This document shows, piece by piece, positions 19,057 through 28,519 of a stretch of 64,000 nucleotides of DNA (the first letter of the stretch is position 1; each line of letters opens with the position of its first letter). Origin of the DNA: Cellvibrio sp. (GTDB lineage: Bacteria > Pseudomonadota > Gammaproteobacteria > Pseudomonadales > Cellvibrionaceae). The position numbers were made by a program, and so were the translations under genes. The stretch is taken from assembly GCA_016712405.1 (NCBI GenBank), contig JADJRD010000014.1:972248-1036247 (forward strand), read 5' to 3'. The notes under the pieces are model-generated. The model saw only the letters and a list, made by a program, of their open reading frames with translations. It was not told the origin of the DNA and searched no databases.

Positions 19057-19127
19057 GTAGGTTGGGGTGCAAACCCCAACATGGGATCTTGATTTAACAT
19101 TGTGTTGGGGTTTGCACCCCAACCTAC
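19057..19127. repeat. Inverted pair of REP-like elements
   Basis: Two 25-bp arms (GTAGGTTGGGGTGCAAACCC onward, at 19057-19081 and, reversed, 19103-19127) are perfect inverted copies 21 nt apart. Each arm is itself a palindrome (TTGGGG-TGCAAA-CCCCAA) headed by GTAGG. This is the architecture of REP doublets (BIMEs), which are mobilised by RAYT transposases. It lies in the GH3-tannase gap. Confidence 0.75.
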
Positions 19128-19152
19128 ACAAAAATATAAAGAGGAATATTCA

Positions 19153-20743
19153 ATGCAATGGTTTCCAAAATTAATTGTTGTACTTTGTGCAGGTTTTTTA
19201 TCTGTGGCTTGCTCGACCAATAAAAAAACCGATGTCGTTCAAAGTGCTAATCCCTGTGAGCAACTCTTATCCTTCAACACTGATGACAATAACGTCAAAA
19301 TTAAAACGGCTGTCGTAGTTCCTGCGGGCCCAGTGCCATCAGTTATGTACCAACGCCCTTATGCGGGCACACTCGGTAGTTACTGTCGTGTTGATGGTGT
19401 TATTGATGAACGCATCGGTGAAGGCGGTAAACCTTATGCAATTGGTTTTGCGATTGCATTGCCGGAAAAATGGAATGGCCGTTTTATGATGCAAGGTGGT
19501 GGTGGATTAAATGGTTCAGTGGCAACGCCATTGGGCAGCAATGCCGCTGGCGATATGACTGGATTACAACGTGGTTTTGCCGTAGTGACTACGGATACCG
19601 GCCATCAAGGCACACACGGATTTGATTCCAGTTTTTTCAGCGATCAAGAAGCGACATTAAATTTTTTGTATCAAGCTATTGGCAAAGTCGCTATCACCTC
19701 GAAAAAAATGATTGCCCAATACTACGGAAAAACCGCTGATCATTCTTACTACATGGGTTGTTCAACCGGTGGGCGTGAAGCCATGATTATGTCGCAACGT
19801 TATCCGCGTTTGTTTGATGGAATAGTCGCAGGTGCGCCTGCAATGCGTACCAGTTTTTCCAATCTTGCAGATAAGTGGGTGATGATTTCTTTAGCGAAAG
19901 TTGCACCGAAAGATGAGCAAGGTCATCCCAACGTTTCTGAAGCACTGACAGCGCAAGATAAAACGATAGTGATGGATGGTTTATTAAAACAATGTGATGC
20001 GATTGACGGTGTTGCAGACAAAATGATTTCGAATGTCGTCGGTTGTAAATTCGATCCCATGTCGGTTGCTTGCAGTGCAACTAAAAAAAGACGCTTGCAT
20101 CAGCCCCGAAAAAGCCAAGGCCATTAAAATTGGTTTTGCCGGTCCCAAAAATTCGTTGGGAGTATCGGTATATCCTGGTTTTTGGTTTGATACGGGCATA
20201 ACAGAGTCTCAAGGTCTTCCGGGGTTATTGAATCCTGGATTTCATCCGATTGTTGGAAAAATTACCACGACAGAAATGAATATTGATCAGGAAGCAATGA
20301 ATGCTTCAACGCCTGCAGCTTTTGTCGGTGACTCTGCTTATTGGACGTTTCTGAATACATTTTCTAATAACGGTGGAAAATTAATTTTTTATCACGGTGT
20401 CAGCGATCCTTGGTTTTCTGCACAAGAAACAGCTCGTTATTATGATGAGTTGGTAAAAGATAATGGAGGACAAGAAAAAGTATCGCAATGGAGCCGTTTA
20501 TTTTTAGTGCCAGGTATGGGGCATTGTGCAGGCGGATCTGCTGCATTGGATCAGATTAATATGCTTGACCCAATTGTGAGTTGGGTTGAAGGCAATCAGG
20601 CGCCTGATCAGGTTGTAGCAACAGGGCAAGCTTTTCCAAATCGCAGTAGACCTTTGTGTCCTTATCCCACATATGCACAATATAAAGGCAGTGGTGATAC
20701 CGAAAAAGTAGAAAGTTTTGTGTGTCAGCAACCAGATAAATAA
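19153..20743 (+). pseudogene. Tannase/feruloyl esterase family lipoprotein, frameshifted as read
   Basis: With one base removed from the A7 run at 20083-20089 the two frames join into a ~529-residue protein (…ATKK-DACISPEKAKAI…), the normal size of the tannase/feruloyl esterase family. The N-terminus MQWFPKLIVVLCAGFLSVAC is a lipoprotein signal. The nucleophile motif is GCSTGGREAM, with GAPA (VAGAPAMRTS) following. The C-terminal half has GVSDPWFSAQETARYYDEL (acid) and PGMGHCAGG (His). It would release ferulate or other phenolic esters from cell-wall polysaccharide. RBS GAGGAA. Nothing else in the gene is degenerate, so an inserted A by sequencing error is at least as likely as a true mutation. 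Confidence 0.85.
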
Positions 20744-20805
20744 TTTATTCCCATCGGTAAAAATACATCTATTTTTATGTAATTTTTAATTAACGCGGAT
20801 TATCC

Positions 20806-22760
20806 ATGAAAAACATCTATAAATTTTTTGTTCTAGTCTTGGTGGGGTTTAGTGTTGCCAGCTGCGCTCACAAAACACCGGAGAAATTAACCAGTCCGGA
20901 TCAGAAAATTAATGTGAAGGTATTTATTACCCATGACCATAAATTAGCTTATAGCCTTGATTACCTGTCACAGCCAGTCATTCTTGAATCTGCTTTGGGT
21001 TTGCATATTACCGAAGCAGATTTTACTCACAATGTAAAAATAGAATCTGTCTCTGCAATTACATCGATAGTCGATAATTACAAGATGCGAGTGGGTAAAA
21101 AAAGTCATATCCAATATCAAGCCAATGAACAACTATTTACTGTTTCGAATAATCAACAACAAAAACTTAATGTTATTTTTCGCGTTTCCAATCATGGCGT
21201 TGCCTTTCGTTACCTGTTGAATGATTCAACTATTAAAACGAAAAAGTTTGTAAAAGAAACGACAGGGTTTACATTTTCAAAAGACACCAGATCTTGGTTG
21301 CAACCTATGTCGGTTGCGCAAACTGGTTGGAGCAATACCAATCCATCTTATGAAGAAAATTATCAGCAAGATATTCCGGTTGGAACCAAATCAACACTGA
21401 AACAAGGTTGGGTTTTCCCGGCATTGTTTAAATCTGGTGAAAACTGGATTGCTATTTCTGAAACTGGTTTGGATAGCAGCTGGCACGCATCACATTTGGA
21501 TTTAGGTGATAGTAAATCTGAGTACAAGCTGGTCCCGCCACAACCTGAAGAAGTATTTATTTCAGCAATCGGTGAAAAAGGAGAGTTGTTAGCCAATTCA
21601 ACGGGTGAATTGCATTCACCTTGGCGAATTATTGCAATAGGTTCTTTAACTAATTTAATGGAATCAACATTAGGTACTGATTTGGCTGCGCCTGCCGTGG
21701 CTATGGATGCTTCTTTTATCAAACCTGGCCATAGCTCATGGAGTTGGGCAATTTTAAAAGATGATTACACGACTTTTGATGTGCAGAAAAAATTTATTGA
21801 TTACGCAGTCGATATGCACTGGGATTACACTTTGATTGATGCCGACTGGGATCAAAAAATTGGTTATGAAAAATTACAGCAACTCGTCGATTACGCAGCG
21901 AAAAAAATATCGGCATATTGGTGTGGTACAACTCATCAGGCGATTGGAATCAATCACCTATGACACCCAAAAGCAAATTGCTTTCACATCAACAACGTGT
22001 TGCAGAATTTTCCCGCTTGCAAAAAATTGGCGTGAAAGGTGTGAAGGTGGATTTCTTCGGTGGCGATGGTCAATCTTTTATGGCGTATTACATTGATATT
22101 ATTAAAGATGCGGCTGCTCATGGTTTGTCTGTTAATTTCCACGGCGCCACCTTGCCTCGCGGTTGGCATAGAACCTATCCCAATTTAATGACAATGGAAT
22201 CGATTAAAGGATTCGAGTTCACTACCTTCACTCAAGACAATCAGAATCAAGTCGCTACTCACGTCGCCACTGCATTGTTCACGCGCAATCTATTTGATCC
22301 TATGGATTTTACGCCTATGGCCTTTGGTGATATTCCGAATATCAAACGTGTGACTGAAAATTCATTTGAGTTAGCTGAATCTGTATTGATGTTATCGGGC
22401 ATTCAACACTTTGCTGAAATTCCTGAAGGCATGGCAACTGCACCTGATTACGTAAAAAACTTTCTGCGTGATTTGCCAACTAAATGGGATAATATGAAAT
22501 TTATTGAGGGTTATCCAGGCAGGTATATTATTATCGCCAGACGCACGGACAACAACTAGTACCTTTCTGGAATCAACACCGAAAAAGATGCGCATACAAT
22601 TGAAATTGATTTGAGTTTTGCCAAGGCTTCATCAGCCAGTACTATTCGTTCGGGCACTAATGGCCCAAGAAGTTTCCATATGGAAAAAGTGGATATCAAT
22701 AAGCCTTATAAAATCACACTCAACCATGCACAGGGTTTTGTGATGAAGTTGGGTATGTAA
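20806..22760 (+). pseudogene. GH97 glycoside hydrolase, broken by a 1-nt deletion and an in-frame TAG
   Basis: When repaired the gene gives a ~651-residue GH97 enzyme with a lipoprotein signal (GFSVASC, Cys20). Lesion 1 is at 21901-21907, where a run of seven As should be eight (restores AAKKNIGILVWYNSSGDW). Lesion 2 is TAG at 22557-22559 in the context DNN-*-YLSGIN, where the family has Trp (TGG). Reading through continues in frame with family-like sequence to TAA at 22758-22760. KVDFFGGDGQ carries the Asp used as nucleophile by retaining GH97 enzymes (alpha-galactosidase / beta-L-arabinopyranosidase type). The calcium-site glutamates were not located with certainty. It lies between the tannase-like and GH127 genes. 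Confidence 0.87.
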
Positions 22761-22777
22761 TTCAGAATTAGATTTTT

Positions 22778-22805
22778 CGTCATTCCTGCCTTCGCAGGGA
22801 TGACG
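22778..22805. repeat. Short palindromic intergenic element
   Basis: CGTCATTCCTGC-CTTC-GCAGGGATGACG, an almost perfect hairpin of the CGTCATTCC…GGGATGACG type that is dispersed between genes in many proteobacteria. It lies in the GH97-GH127 gap. A degenerate relative (TTTTTCGTCATTATTCGAG) follows the GH127 gene near 25266. Confidence 0.6.
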
Positions 22806-22851
22806 ATGTAAAATCAAACACACATGTATTCATGCAATGATCTCTTGATGA

Positions 22852-25257
22852 ATGAGAAAACCCGCCTCAATGACAGCCTGGAATAAAATAGTGAAAAAAA
22901 TATTATTCTTTTGTTGGTTACTATCAACTCAGGTTTGCGCTCTGGAATTGGTTCCGCTTAAACAAGTCACATTGTTGGAAAGCCCGTTTTTGCATGCACA
23001 AGAAACTAACAAAAATTATTTGTTATCACTGGATGCAGACAAACTTCTGGCCCCTTTTCGCCGTGAGGCAGGTTTGCCTTTTGATAAATCCTACGGTAAT
23101 TGGGAATCATCCGGGCTTGATGGTCATATGGGTGGGCACTATCTATCCGCACTGGCGATACTCTATGCCTCTACTCGTGACCCACAAGTGCTGCAACGAT
23201 TGAATTATGTGATCGATGAATTAAAAAAATGTCAGGATAAAAATGGTAACGGATATATAGGTGGAATTCCCGACGGCCAAAAAGCTTGGTCAGAAATCAA
23301 AGCCGGTGAGATTCGTGCCGATAATTTTTCAATCAACAATCGTTGGGTTCCCTGGTACAACCTGCACAAAACATTTACCGGTTTGCGTGATGCTTATACT
23401 TACGCCGGTAATAAAAAAGCCAAACGCATGTTAGTTGAATATTCAGAATGGGCGTTCAATCTCACCCGAAATTTATCGGCGGATGAGATGCAACAAATGT
23501 TGCGCACCGAACACGGTGGCATGAATGAAATTTTTGTGGATGTTTTCACTATCACTGGCGATAAAAAATATCTGCAACTAGCTGAGCGATTTTCACATCA
23601 AGCCATATTACAGCCATTGGAAAAACAACAGGATCACTTAACCGGTTTGCATGCCAATACCCAAATTCCCAAAGTTATAGGTTTCGAGCGTTATGCCAGT
23701 GCCGCACAAAACCCCGAGTGGCATAAAGCGGCGGAATTTTTTTGGAATACTTTAGTGAATAATCGCAGTGTTGTTATTGGTGGTAACAGTGTGCGCGAAC
23801 ACTTTCATGGCGAACAAGATTTTTCGTCCATGATCGACGAAGTCGAAGGGCCAGAGACTTGCAACACCTACAATATGTTGAGGCTGACAGAATTACTTTA
23901 CTTATCTACCGATACTCGTTCGGCTGAATCTATTCGTTATGTGGCTTATTACGAACGTTCGCTCTACAACCATATTTTGTCATCGCAACATCCATATACC
24001 AGCGGTTTTGTTTATTTCACGCCTATTCGACCTAATCATTATCGCGTTTATTCGCGAGTGGATCAGGGTATGTGGTGTTGTGTCGGTTCAGGTTTGGAGA
24101 GCCACTCAAAATACGGTGAATTTATTTATGCGACTGATTTGAGCCACAAAAAATCGCCATCAGTATTTATCAATTTATTTATTCCTTCAGAATTGAATAT
24201 TAAAAAGCAGGCTATTGCTCTGACTATGACTACCGCCTTTCCTGATCAGGAATCAGTAGATATTCGCATCGATAGAAATAAACGTTTCAAATTACATATT
24301 CGTTATCCCTCATGGGTAGCAGCAGAAAAACTCAAGCTTGAGGTTAATGGTGAGGCTCAAACAATTTCAGCAGTGCCCGGCAATTACATTGAATTAGAAA
24401 GAACTTGGAAAAAAGGTGACAAAATTCGTTTGCAGTTAGCCATGCAAACTCATTTGGAAAAAATTCCCGGTGAATTACCATATTACGCAGTGTTGCATGG
24501 CCCAATAGTGCTGGCAGCAAAAACCCAACCAATTGCAGGTGAGCGTTTAAATTATTTTGCTGACGATTCACGCATGGGGCACATAGCCAGCGGCTCACGT
24601 TGCCCCCTGGAAGTATCGCCATTTTTATTGGGTAATTCTCAAGAGTTTATCCAAAAACTCAAACCGGTTGCAGGCAAGCCGCTGACTTTTGACGCATCGG
24701 GTTTGATTAATGGTAAACACACCGAACATTTGCAGTTAATTCCATTTTTCCGTGTGCATGAATCACGCTATACCGTCTATTGGCCATATTCATCGCCGGA
24801 TAAAATCGAAGAGTCACGCAAAACGATTGGCAAAGCAGAAAAAGATCGTATCGAATTGGATGCCTTAACTATTGATAAAGTCACACCGGGCGAACAACAA
24901 CCCGAGTCGGATCATTTTTACAAAGGCGAAGCCACCGAAACCGGTTTTTATATGGCGAGACACTGGCGTCAAACGCGCAGTTGGATGAGTTATGAATTGT
25001 CTGATAAAAAACAGGAAGCCAAACGCTTGCGCATCACTTATGCCGGAGCCGAAGATAATCGACAATTTGCAATTTATGTAAATGACGTAAAAATTGCCGA
25101 TGTGAGTTTGAAGTCCAGCAAAGCCGAATTTGTGAATATAGACTATGTAATTCCTGACGCAATAGTTAAAACAGCCAAGGGAAAATTAGTTGTGAAGTTT
25201 GTGGCGAATAAAAATTCAATCGCAGGGGCTTTTTATCAAGTTCGTTTATTGCGGTGA
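22852..25257 (+). CDS. GH127 beta-L-arabinofuranosidase-like glycoside hydrolase
   Basis: An 801-residue enzyme of the GH127 (DUF1680) family. The N-terminal signal (LFFCWLLSTQVCA) points to export. The (alpha/alpha)6 barrel shows GNWESSGLDGHMGGHYLSAL and WVPWYNLHKTFTGLRDAY. The Zn/nucleophile site typical of HypBA1 is intact: Glu335 and Cys337 in GPETCNTYNML, and Cys409-Cys410 in GMWCCVGSGLESHSKYGE. Family members hydrolyse beta-L-arabinofuranosides by a cysteine nucleophile, for example on extensin or pectin side chains. An ATG at 22852 and another at 22870 are both possible; neither has a strong RBS. Together with GH3, galM and araBDA it supports an arabinose-scavenging role. Confidence 0.92.
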   Translation: MRKPASMTAWNKIVKKILFFCWLLSTQVCALELVPLKQVTLLESPFLHAQETNKNYLLSLDADKLLAPFRREAGLPFDKSYGNWESSGLDGHMGGHYLSALAILYASTRDPQVLQRLNYVIDELKKCQDKNGNGYIGGIPDGQKAWSEIKAGEIRADNFSINNRWVPWYNLHKTFTGLRDAYTYAGNKKAKRMLVEYSEWAFNLTRNLSADEMQQMLRTEHGGMNEIFVDVFTITGDKKYLQLAERFSHQAILQPLEKQQDHLTGLHANTQIPKVIGFERYASAAQNPEWHKAAEFFWNTLVNNRSVVIGGNSVREHFHGEQDFSSMIDEVEGPETCNTYNMLRLTELLYLSTDTRSAESIRYVAYYERSLYNHILSSQHPYTSGFVYFTPIRPNHYRVYSRVDQGMWCCVGSGLESHSKYGEFIYATDLSHKKSPSVFINLFIPSELNIKKQAIALTMTTAFPDQESVDIRIDRNKRFKLHIRYPSWVAAEKLKLEVNGEAQTISAVPGNYIELERTWKKGDKIRLQLAMQTHLEKIPGELPYYAVLHGPIVLAAKTQPIAGERLNYFADDSRMGHIASGSRCPLEVSPFLLGNSQEFIQKLKPVAGKPLTFDASGLINGKHTEHLQLIPFFRVHESRYTVYWPYSSPDKIEESRKTIGKAEKDRIELDALTIDKVTPGEQQPESDHFYKGEATETGFYMARHWRQTRSWMSYELSDKKQEAKRLRITYAGAEDNRQFAIYVNDVKIADVSLKSSKAEFVNIDYVIPDAIVKTAKGKLVVKFVANKNSIAGAFYQVRLLR

Positions 25258-25286
25258 TCGACTGATTTTTCGTCATTATTCGAGAG

Positions 25287-25317
25287 GATGATAAATTTGT
25301 TGTCATGGTTTATCATC
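25287..25317. promoter_or_regulatory. Hairpin before galM
   Basis: Perfect 9-bp arms GATGATAAA and TTTATCATC around a 13-nt centre, 44 bp upstream of the galM ATG. There is no T-tract. It could be an operator or an mRNA processing/stability hairpin; the function is unknown. Confidence 0.4.
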
Positions 25318-25360
25318 GCCCTTCAATATTTCCTCAAGACTAGAACGCGGAACATTCACC

Positions 25361-26428
25361 ATGACACTACCTGCAATCACTTCAATCCAATTCGGTATCA
25401 CTCCATCAGGTGAAACCGTTAACGAATATACGTTAAAAAATTCATCGGGTAGTTTCGTCAAGATTATTAATTTTGGTGGGATCATCACCCAATTACAGGT
25501 GCCGGACAAAAATGGAGTTTTAGGTGATGTGGTATTAGGTTTCGAAACACTAGAACCTTATTTGGAAACATCACCTTACTTTGGTGCCATTATTGGTCGA
25601 TACGGGAATCGAATTGCTAATGCTAGTTTTCAGCTAAACGGAAAAAACTATCAATTGGCTGCCAATAATGGCACCAATAATTTACACGGTGGCCCTATTG
25701 GTTTTGATAAGCGAGTTTGGCAAACGGAAACGTTTACTGATGCCAAAGGCCAAGGTCTCAAATTACATTTGTTAAGTCAGGATGGTGATCAAGGCTTTCC
25801 AGCAAATCTTCAGGTCACAGTGACTTATCAATTCACTGAAAAAAATGAATTAGTCGTTGATTATGTTGCAACAACAGATCAAACCACTTTGGTTAATTTA
25901 ACCCAACACAGCTATTTTAATTTGGCAGACAGTGGCGATATTTTACAGCATCAAATGCAAATTTTTGCTGATCGTATTGTGGATATTAACGATGTACAAA
26001 TTCCATTGGGTAATTTAATGCCGGTTGAAAATACACCTTTTGATTTCCGTCAGCCCAAAGCGATTGGTGCGGATATTAATCAATCACATGCGCAGATTAC
26101 CAATGGTTTAGGCTATGACCATACTTTCGTCATTAATCAACACCACTATAAACATATGACTTTAGCCGCGCGTGTCAGTGAACCTGTTTCAGGTAGAGTA
26201 TTGGAAGTTTTGACAGAAGAGCCGGGTGTGCAATTTTATTCAGGTAATTTTTTGGACGGGTCATTAATAGGGAAGGGGACAACTTATCATCATCGAACCG
26301 GTTTTTGTCTTGAGCCTCAACATTATCCTGATTCACCCAATCAACCACAATTTCCTACAACGGTATTGAATCCGGGTGATGAATATAAAACCAAAACAAT
26401 TTTTCGGTTTTTGGTGACCCCCTCCTAG
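25361..26428 (+). CDS. galM: Aldose 1-epimerase (mutarotase)
   Basis: A 355-residue cytoplasmic enzyme interconverting alpha and beta anomers of aldoses. Family marks: FGATI-like YFGAIIGRYGNRIANASF (about 66-83), NNLHGGPIGFDKRVW (about 107-121, catalytic His), NLTQHSYFNLA (catalytic His), GYDHTFVI and, near the end, GVQFYSGNFLDG with a later Glu (CLEPQHYPDSPN) as base. There is no signal peptide. Upstream is GCGGAAC. It is the last gene of the plus-strand glycosidase operon. The last codons and the stop lie inside a palindromic repeat (26416-26462). Confidence 0.95.
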   Translation: MTLPAITSIQFGITPSGETVNEYTLKNSSGSFVKIINFGGIITQLQVPDKNGVLGDVVLGFETLEPYLETSPYFGAIIGRYGNRIANASFQLNGKNYQLAANNGTNNLHGGPIGFDKRVWQTETFTDAKGQGLKLHLLSQDGDQGFPANLQVTVTYQFTEKNELVVDYVATTDQTTLVNLTQHSYFNLADSGDILQHQMQIFADRIVDINDVQIPLGNLMPVENTPFDFRQPKAIGADINQSHAQITNGLGYDHTFVINQHHYKHMTLAARVSEPVSGRVLEVLTEEPGVQFYSGNFLDGSLIGKGTTYHHRTGFCLEPQHYPDSPNQPQFPTTVLNPGDEYKTKTIFRFLVTPS

Positions 26429-26462
26429 CCTCCCCTGGCAAGGGGAGGGTTAGGGTGGGGTC
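26416..26462. repeat. Palindromic element overlapping the galM stop codon
   Basis: GACCCCCTCCTAGCCTCCCC and GGGGAGGGTTAGGGTGGGGTC pair around a TGGCAA centre. This resembles a well-known dispersed intergenic element of proteobacteria. It covers the last four codons and the TAG of galM and may serve as a terminator between galM and the convergent regulator gene. Confidence 0.65.
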
Positions 26463-26470
26463 AACACAGA

Positions 26471-27181
26471 TCAATTTTTCTTTTGCAATTCCTGCTCAAT
26501 AAAGTTTAGCGCTTCATCAATTAATGCGAGCATGGATTGCTTTGCACGTTCCGGGTTTCGATTTTTAATAGCGTTAAATACTTTGGTGTGGTCTTCAATA
26601 ATCGCCGCATAATTATCTTTTATGGGGCTGGTGTGGCTAATGCTGACACGTAACGCAGTCGAAATAAAATCGCGCAAGCGAATATAAAAGCGGTTGTGAC
26701 TTGCGTAAAGAATGCTGATGTGAAAAGCGATATCGGCATCCAGTTCTTCTGGGTTGCCCACTTCAACGTTGCGCATCAGTTCCAGTGCATTTTCAATGTT
26801 ATTGATGCTGGTGTTATCCGCGTTACGAGCAGCCAGTGCTGCTGCTTCTGGTTCAATCGCAATGCGAACTTGTAAAAATTCTTTCAGTACCTGTAATGAA
26901 GGTTTGCTTTCCAGCATCCATTTCAACAAATCGGGATCAAAAATATTCCACTGGTCTTCTGGTAAAATTCGAATGCCTTGTCGTGGTCTACTGGCGATTA
27001 ATCCTTTTGCTGATAACATTTTAACGGCTTCACGTACAGCACTACGGCTAACACCAAATTTTTCACATAATTCGGCTTCGGTGGGTAGGCTGTTATTAAT
27101 GCATTCACCGCAAATGATCATGCGACCTAATTCTTGAACCATGCTTTGTGAGAGATTGGAGCTGCGGTCGAGTACTGCCAT
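26471..27181 (-). CDS. GntR family (FCD-type) transcriptional regulator
   Basis: A 236-residue regulator. The N-terminal winged helix (about 8-75) shows LPTEAELCEKFGVSRSAVREAVKML and GLIASRPRQGIRI. The FCD ligand-binding domain follows: DPDLLKWML, LQVRIAIEPEAAALAA, DADIAFHISILYASHNRF (metal Asp/His) and DHTKVFNAIKNRNPERA. FCD regulators are mostly repressors that sense sugar acids or sugars. Its place at the end of the arabinose gene block makes it the best candidate regulator of araBDA, the importer and the glycosidase operon (inference). The candidate site ATTGTATGACAAT is at araB. It is convergent to galM and downstream of an exported hydrolase gene. Confidence 0.92.
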   Translation of the reverse strand: MAVLDRSSNLSQSMVQELGRMIICGECINNSLPTEAELCEKFGVSRSAVREAVKMLSAKGLIASRPRQGIRILPEDQWNIFDPDLLKWMLESKPSLQVLKEFLQVRIAIEPEAAALAARNADNTSINNIENALELMRNVEVGNPEELDADIAFHISILYASHNRFYIRLRDFISTALRVSISHTSPIKDNYAAIIEDHTKVFNAIKNRNPERAKQSMLALIDEALNFIEQELQKKN

Positions 27182-27274
27182 AGGTGTGTCCCAAAAGTCA
27201 TGTATTTACTATGGGAGAGCCTAGTGATTTCACGCTGAGATTACAATATGAAAATTACGAACAGCGGAGAGATG

Positions 27275-27301
27275 AAGACCGTTCGTGAGTTGAACGGTCT
27301 T
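27275..27301. terminator. Hairpin between the hydrolase and regulator genes
   Basis: Perfect 10-bp arms AAGACCGTTC and GAACGGTCTT with a 7-nt loop, directly beyond the 3' end of the minus-strand hydrolase gene. There is no clear U-tract in that direction, so it may attenuate rather than terminate. Confidence 0.5.
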
Positions 27302-27317
27302 CTGAGGTTAACAATTT

Positions 27318-28244
27318 CTAGCGTTTCAAAAATCCATTCACATCCAACCAGTGAATATAGGCGTCAAACCATTTATTACTGGTGCGATCAGGGTTGCCCA
27401 AACCAAAACCGTGGCCGCCGTTTTGATAGAGGTGAAGCTCAACTGGAACTTTTGCGTCGTACCAAGATTTGATCAATCCTGTTTCCCCATTAAATAAAAA
27501 GTCATCGACAGCAATGGCCACAAATAAAGGTGGTGCATCTTTGGGTACAGCAACAGGGCCCATGCCACCGTAAATTGGTGCAATAAATGCGAGCTTCACT
27601 TTTTTCGAGTTGAGTGTGGTGTGCATAGTTAAACCGGCACCTGCAGAGAAACCCATCATGCCGATTTTTTTCATATCGACATTCCATTCTTTTGATTTGC
27701 TGTTAATCAATGCATAAGCCGCTTCTACGTCAGCTAATTGATTGCTGAGATCCCATGAAGGTCTTTTGGGTGGCGCTTTATCATCGGCTGGTTTTGCGGC
27801 ATCTGCAAAACGTTGATTCATTTGTCCTTCAAAGTCTTCCAATTTGTCCAGTGTTGGTTGAAGACGATATTTCAATACAAAGGCGTTAATTCCTTTGGCC
27901 TGAAGAGCTTCGGCAACTTCCCAACCTTCGTTACCCATTGAGAGCCACATAAAGCCGCCACCGGGCGCAACTATAACGCTGGTGCCATTGGCTTTTTTAG
28001 GGTCTGCAAGAAAAGGGGTGAGTGTTGCTGCGGTTATGTTTCTGGCCATAGGGTCACCCCATTGGCGAAACCAGGATTCTTTTGCTGGCTGATTCTCAAC
28101 GCCACCTGTATTCAAGGGAATGGCACCGGGTTCTTTAGGTGCTTCGATTGGGTACATTTTTCCATCTTGTGCGAATGCTGCCGCACTGAATAGACAGACA
28201 AATCCTAAAACCGATAAGCCTGAAAATAGTTTGAATTGCCGCAT
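27318..28244 (-). CDS. Exported alpha/beta hydrolase (BD-FAE/acetyl-esterase-like)
   Basis: A 308-residue protein with a signal peptide ending AAAFAQ. It has APGGGFMWLS (oxyanion region, about residues 89-98), the nucleophile elbow GMMGFSAGAGLTMH (Ser about 196), AIAVDDFLF (acid) and NGGHGFGLGNPDR (His). It resembles putative acetylxylan/feruloyl esterases found in polysaccharide loci. It has the same strand order as the GntR/FCD regulator gene, 136 bp upstream of it, with a hairpin between. The precise substrate is unknown. Confidence 0.87.
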   Translation of the reverse strand: MRQFKLFSGLSVLGFVCLFSAAAFAQDGKMYPIEAPKEPGAIPLNTGGVENQPAKESWFRQWGDPMARNITAATLTPFLADPKKANGTSVIVAPGGGFMWLSMGNEGWEVAEALQAKGINAFVLKYRLQPTLDKLEDFEGQMNQRFADAAKPADDKAPPKRPSWDLSNQLADVEAAYALINSKSKEWNVDMKKIGMMGFSAGAGLTMHTTLNSKKVKLAFIAPIYGGMGPVAVPKDAPPLFVAIAVDDFLFNGETGLIKSWYDAKVPVELHLYQNGGHGFGLGNPDRTSNKWFDAYIHWLDVNGFLKR

Positions 28245-28353
28245 ATTGTTATCTCCAAATGATGGTTAACTTATTGTTATTCATAAGTTTATTTGTGTTT
28301 GGATGAGAATTGAATTCTCAATAAAATGTAAGTCATACCAGCTGTAAGACTCA

Positions 28354-28372
28354 AATACAATGTATTTGTATT
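28354..28372. promoter_or_regulatory. AT-rich inverted repeat in a divergent intergenic region
   Basis: AATACAA-TGTAT-TTGTATT, perfect 7-bp arms, in the 275-bp AT-rich gap between the minus-strand hydrolase and the plus-strand ankyrin gene. It could be an operator for either; no consensus is recognised. Confidence 0.35.
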
Positions 28373-28519
28373 ACAAATAAGAATCAAGTGATAATGGTCA
28401 TAATTACGATTGCTTACGATTAAAAAATAGAAAAGGGTGTTCAGAAAATAGATGTCAGCAATACAGCGGAAATATTTCCAAAAAAATTGTGAGGAAATTA
28501 AGGATGCCTCGGTAAAAAC

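Noticed and set aside
21918..22559. Separate short gene with GH97 resemblance
   Set aside because: It is the C-terminal continuation of the same GH97 gene after a 1-nt deletion, not an independent start.
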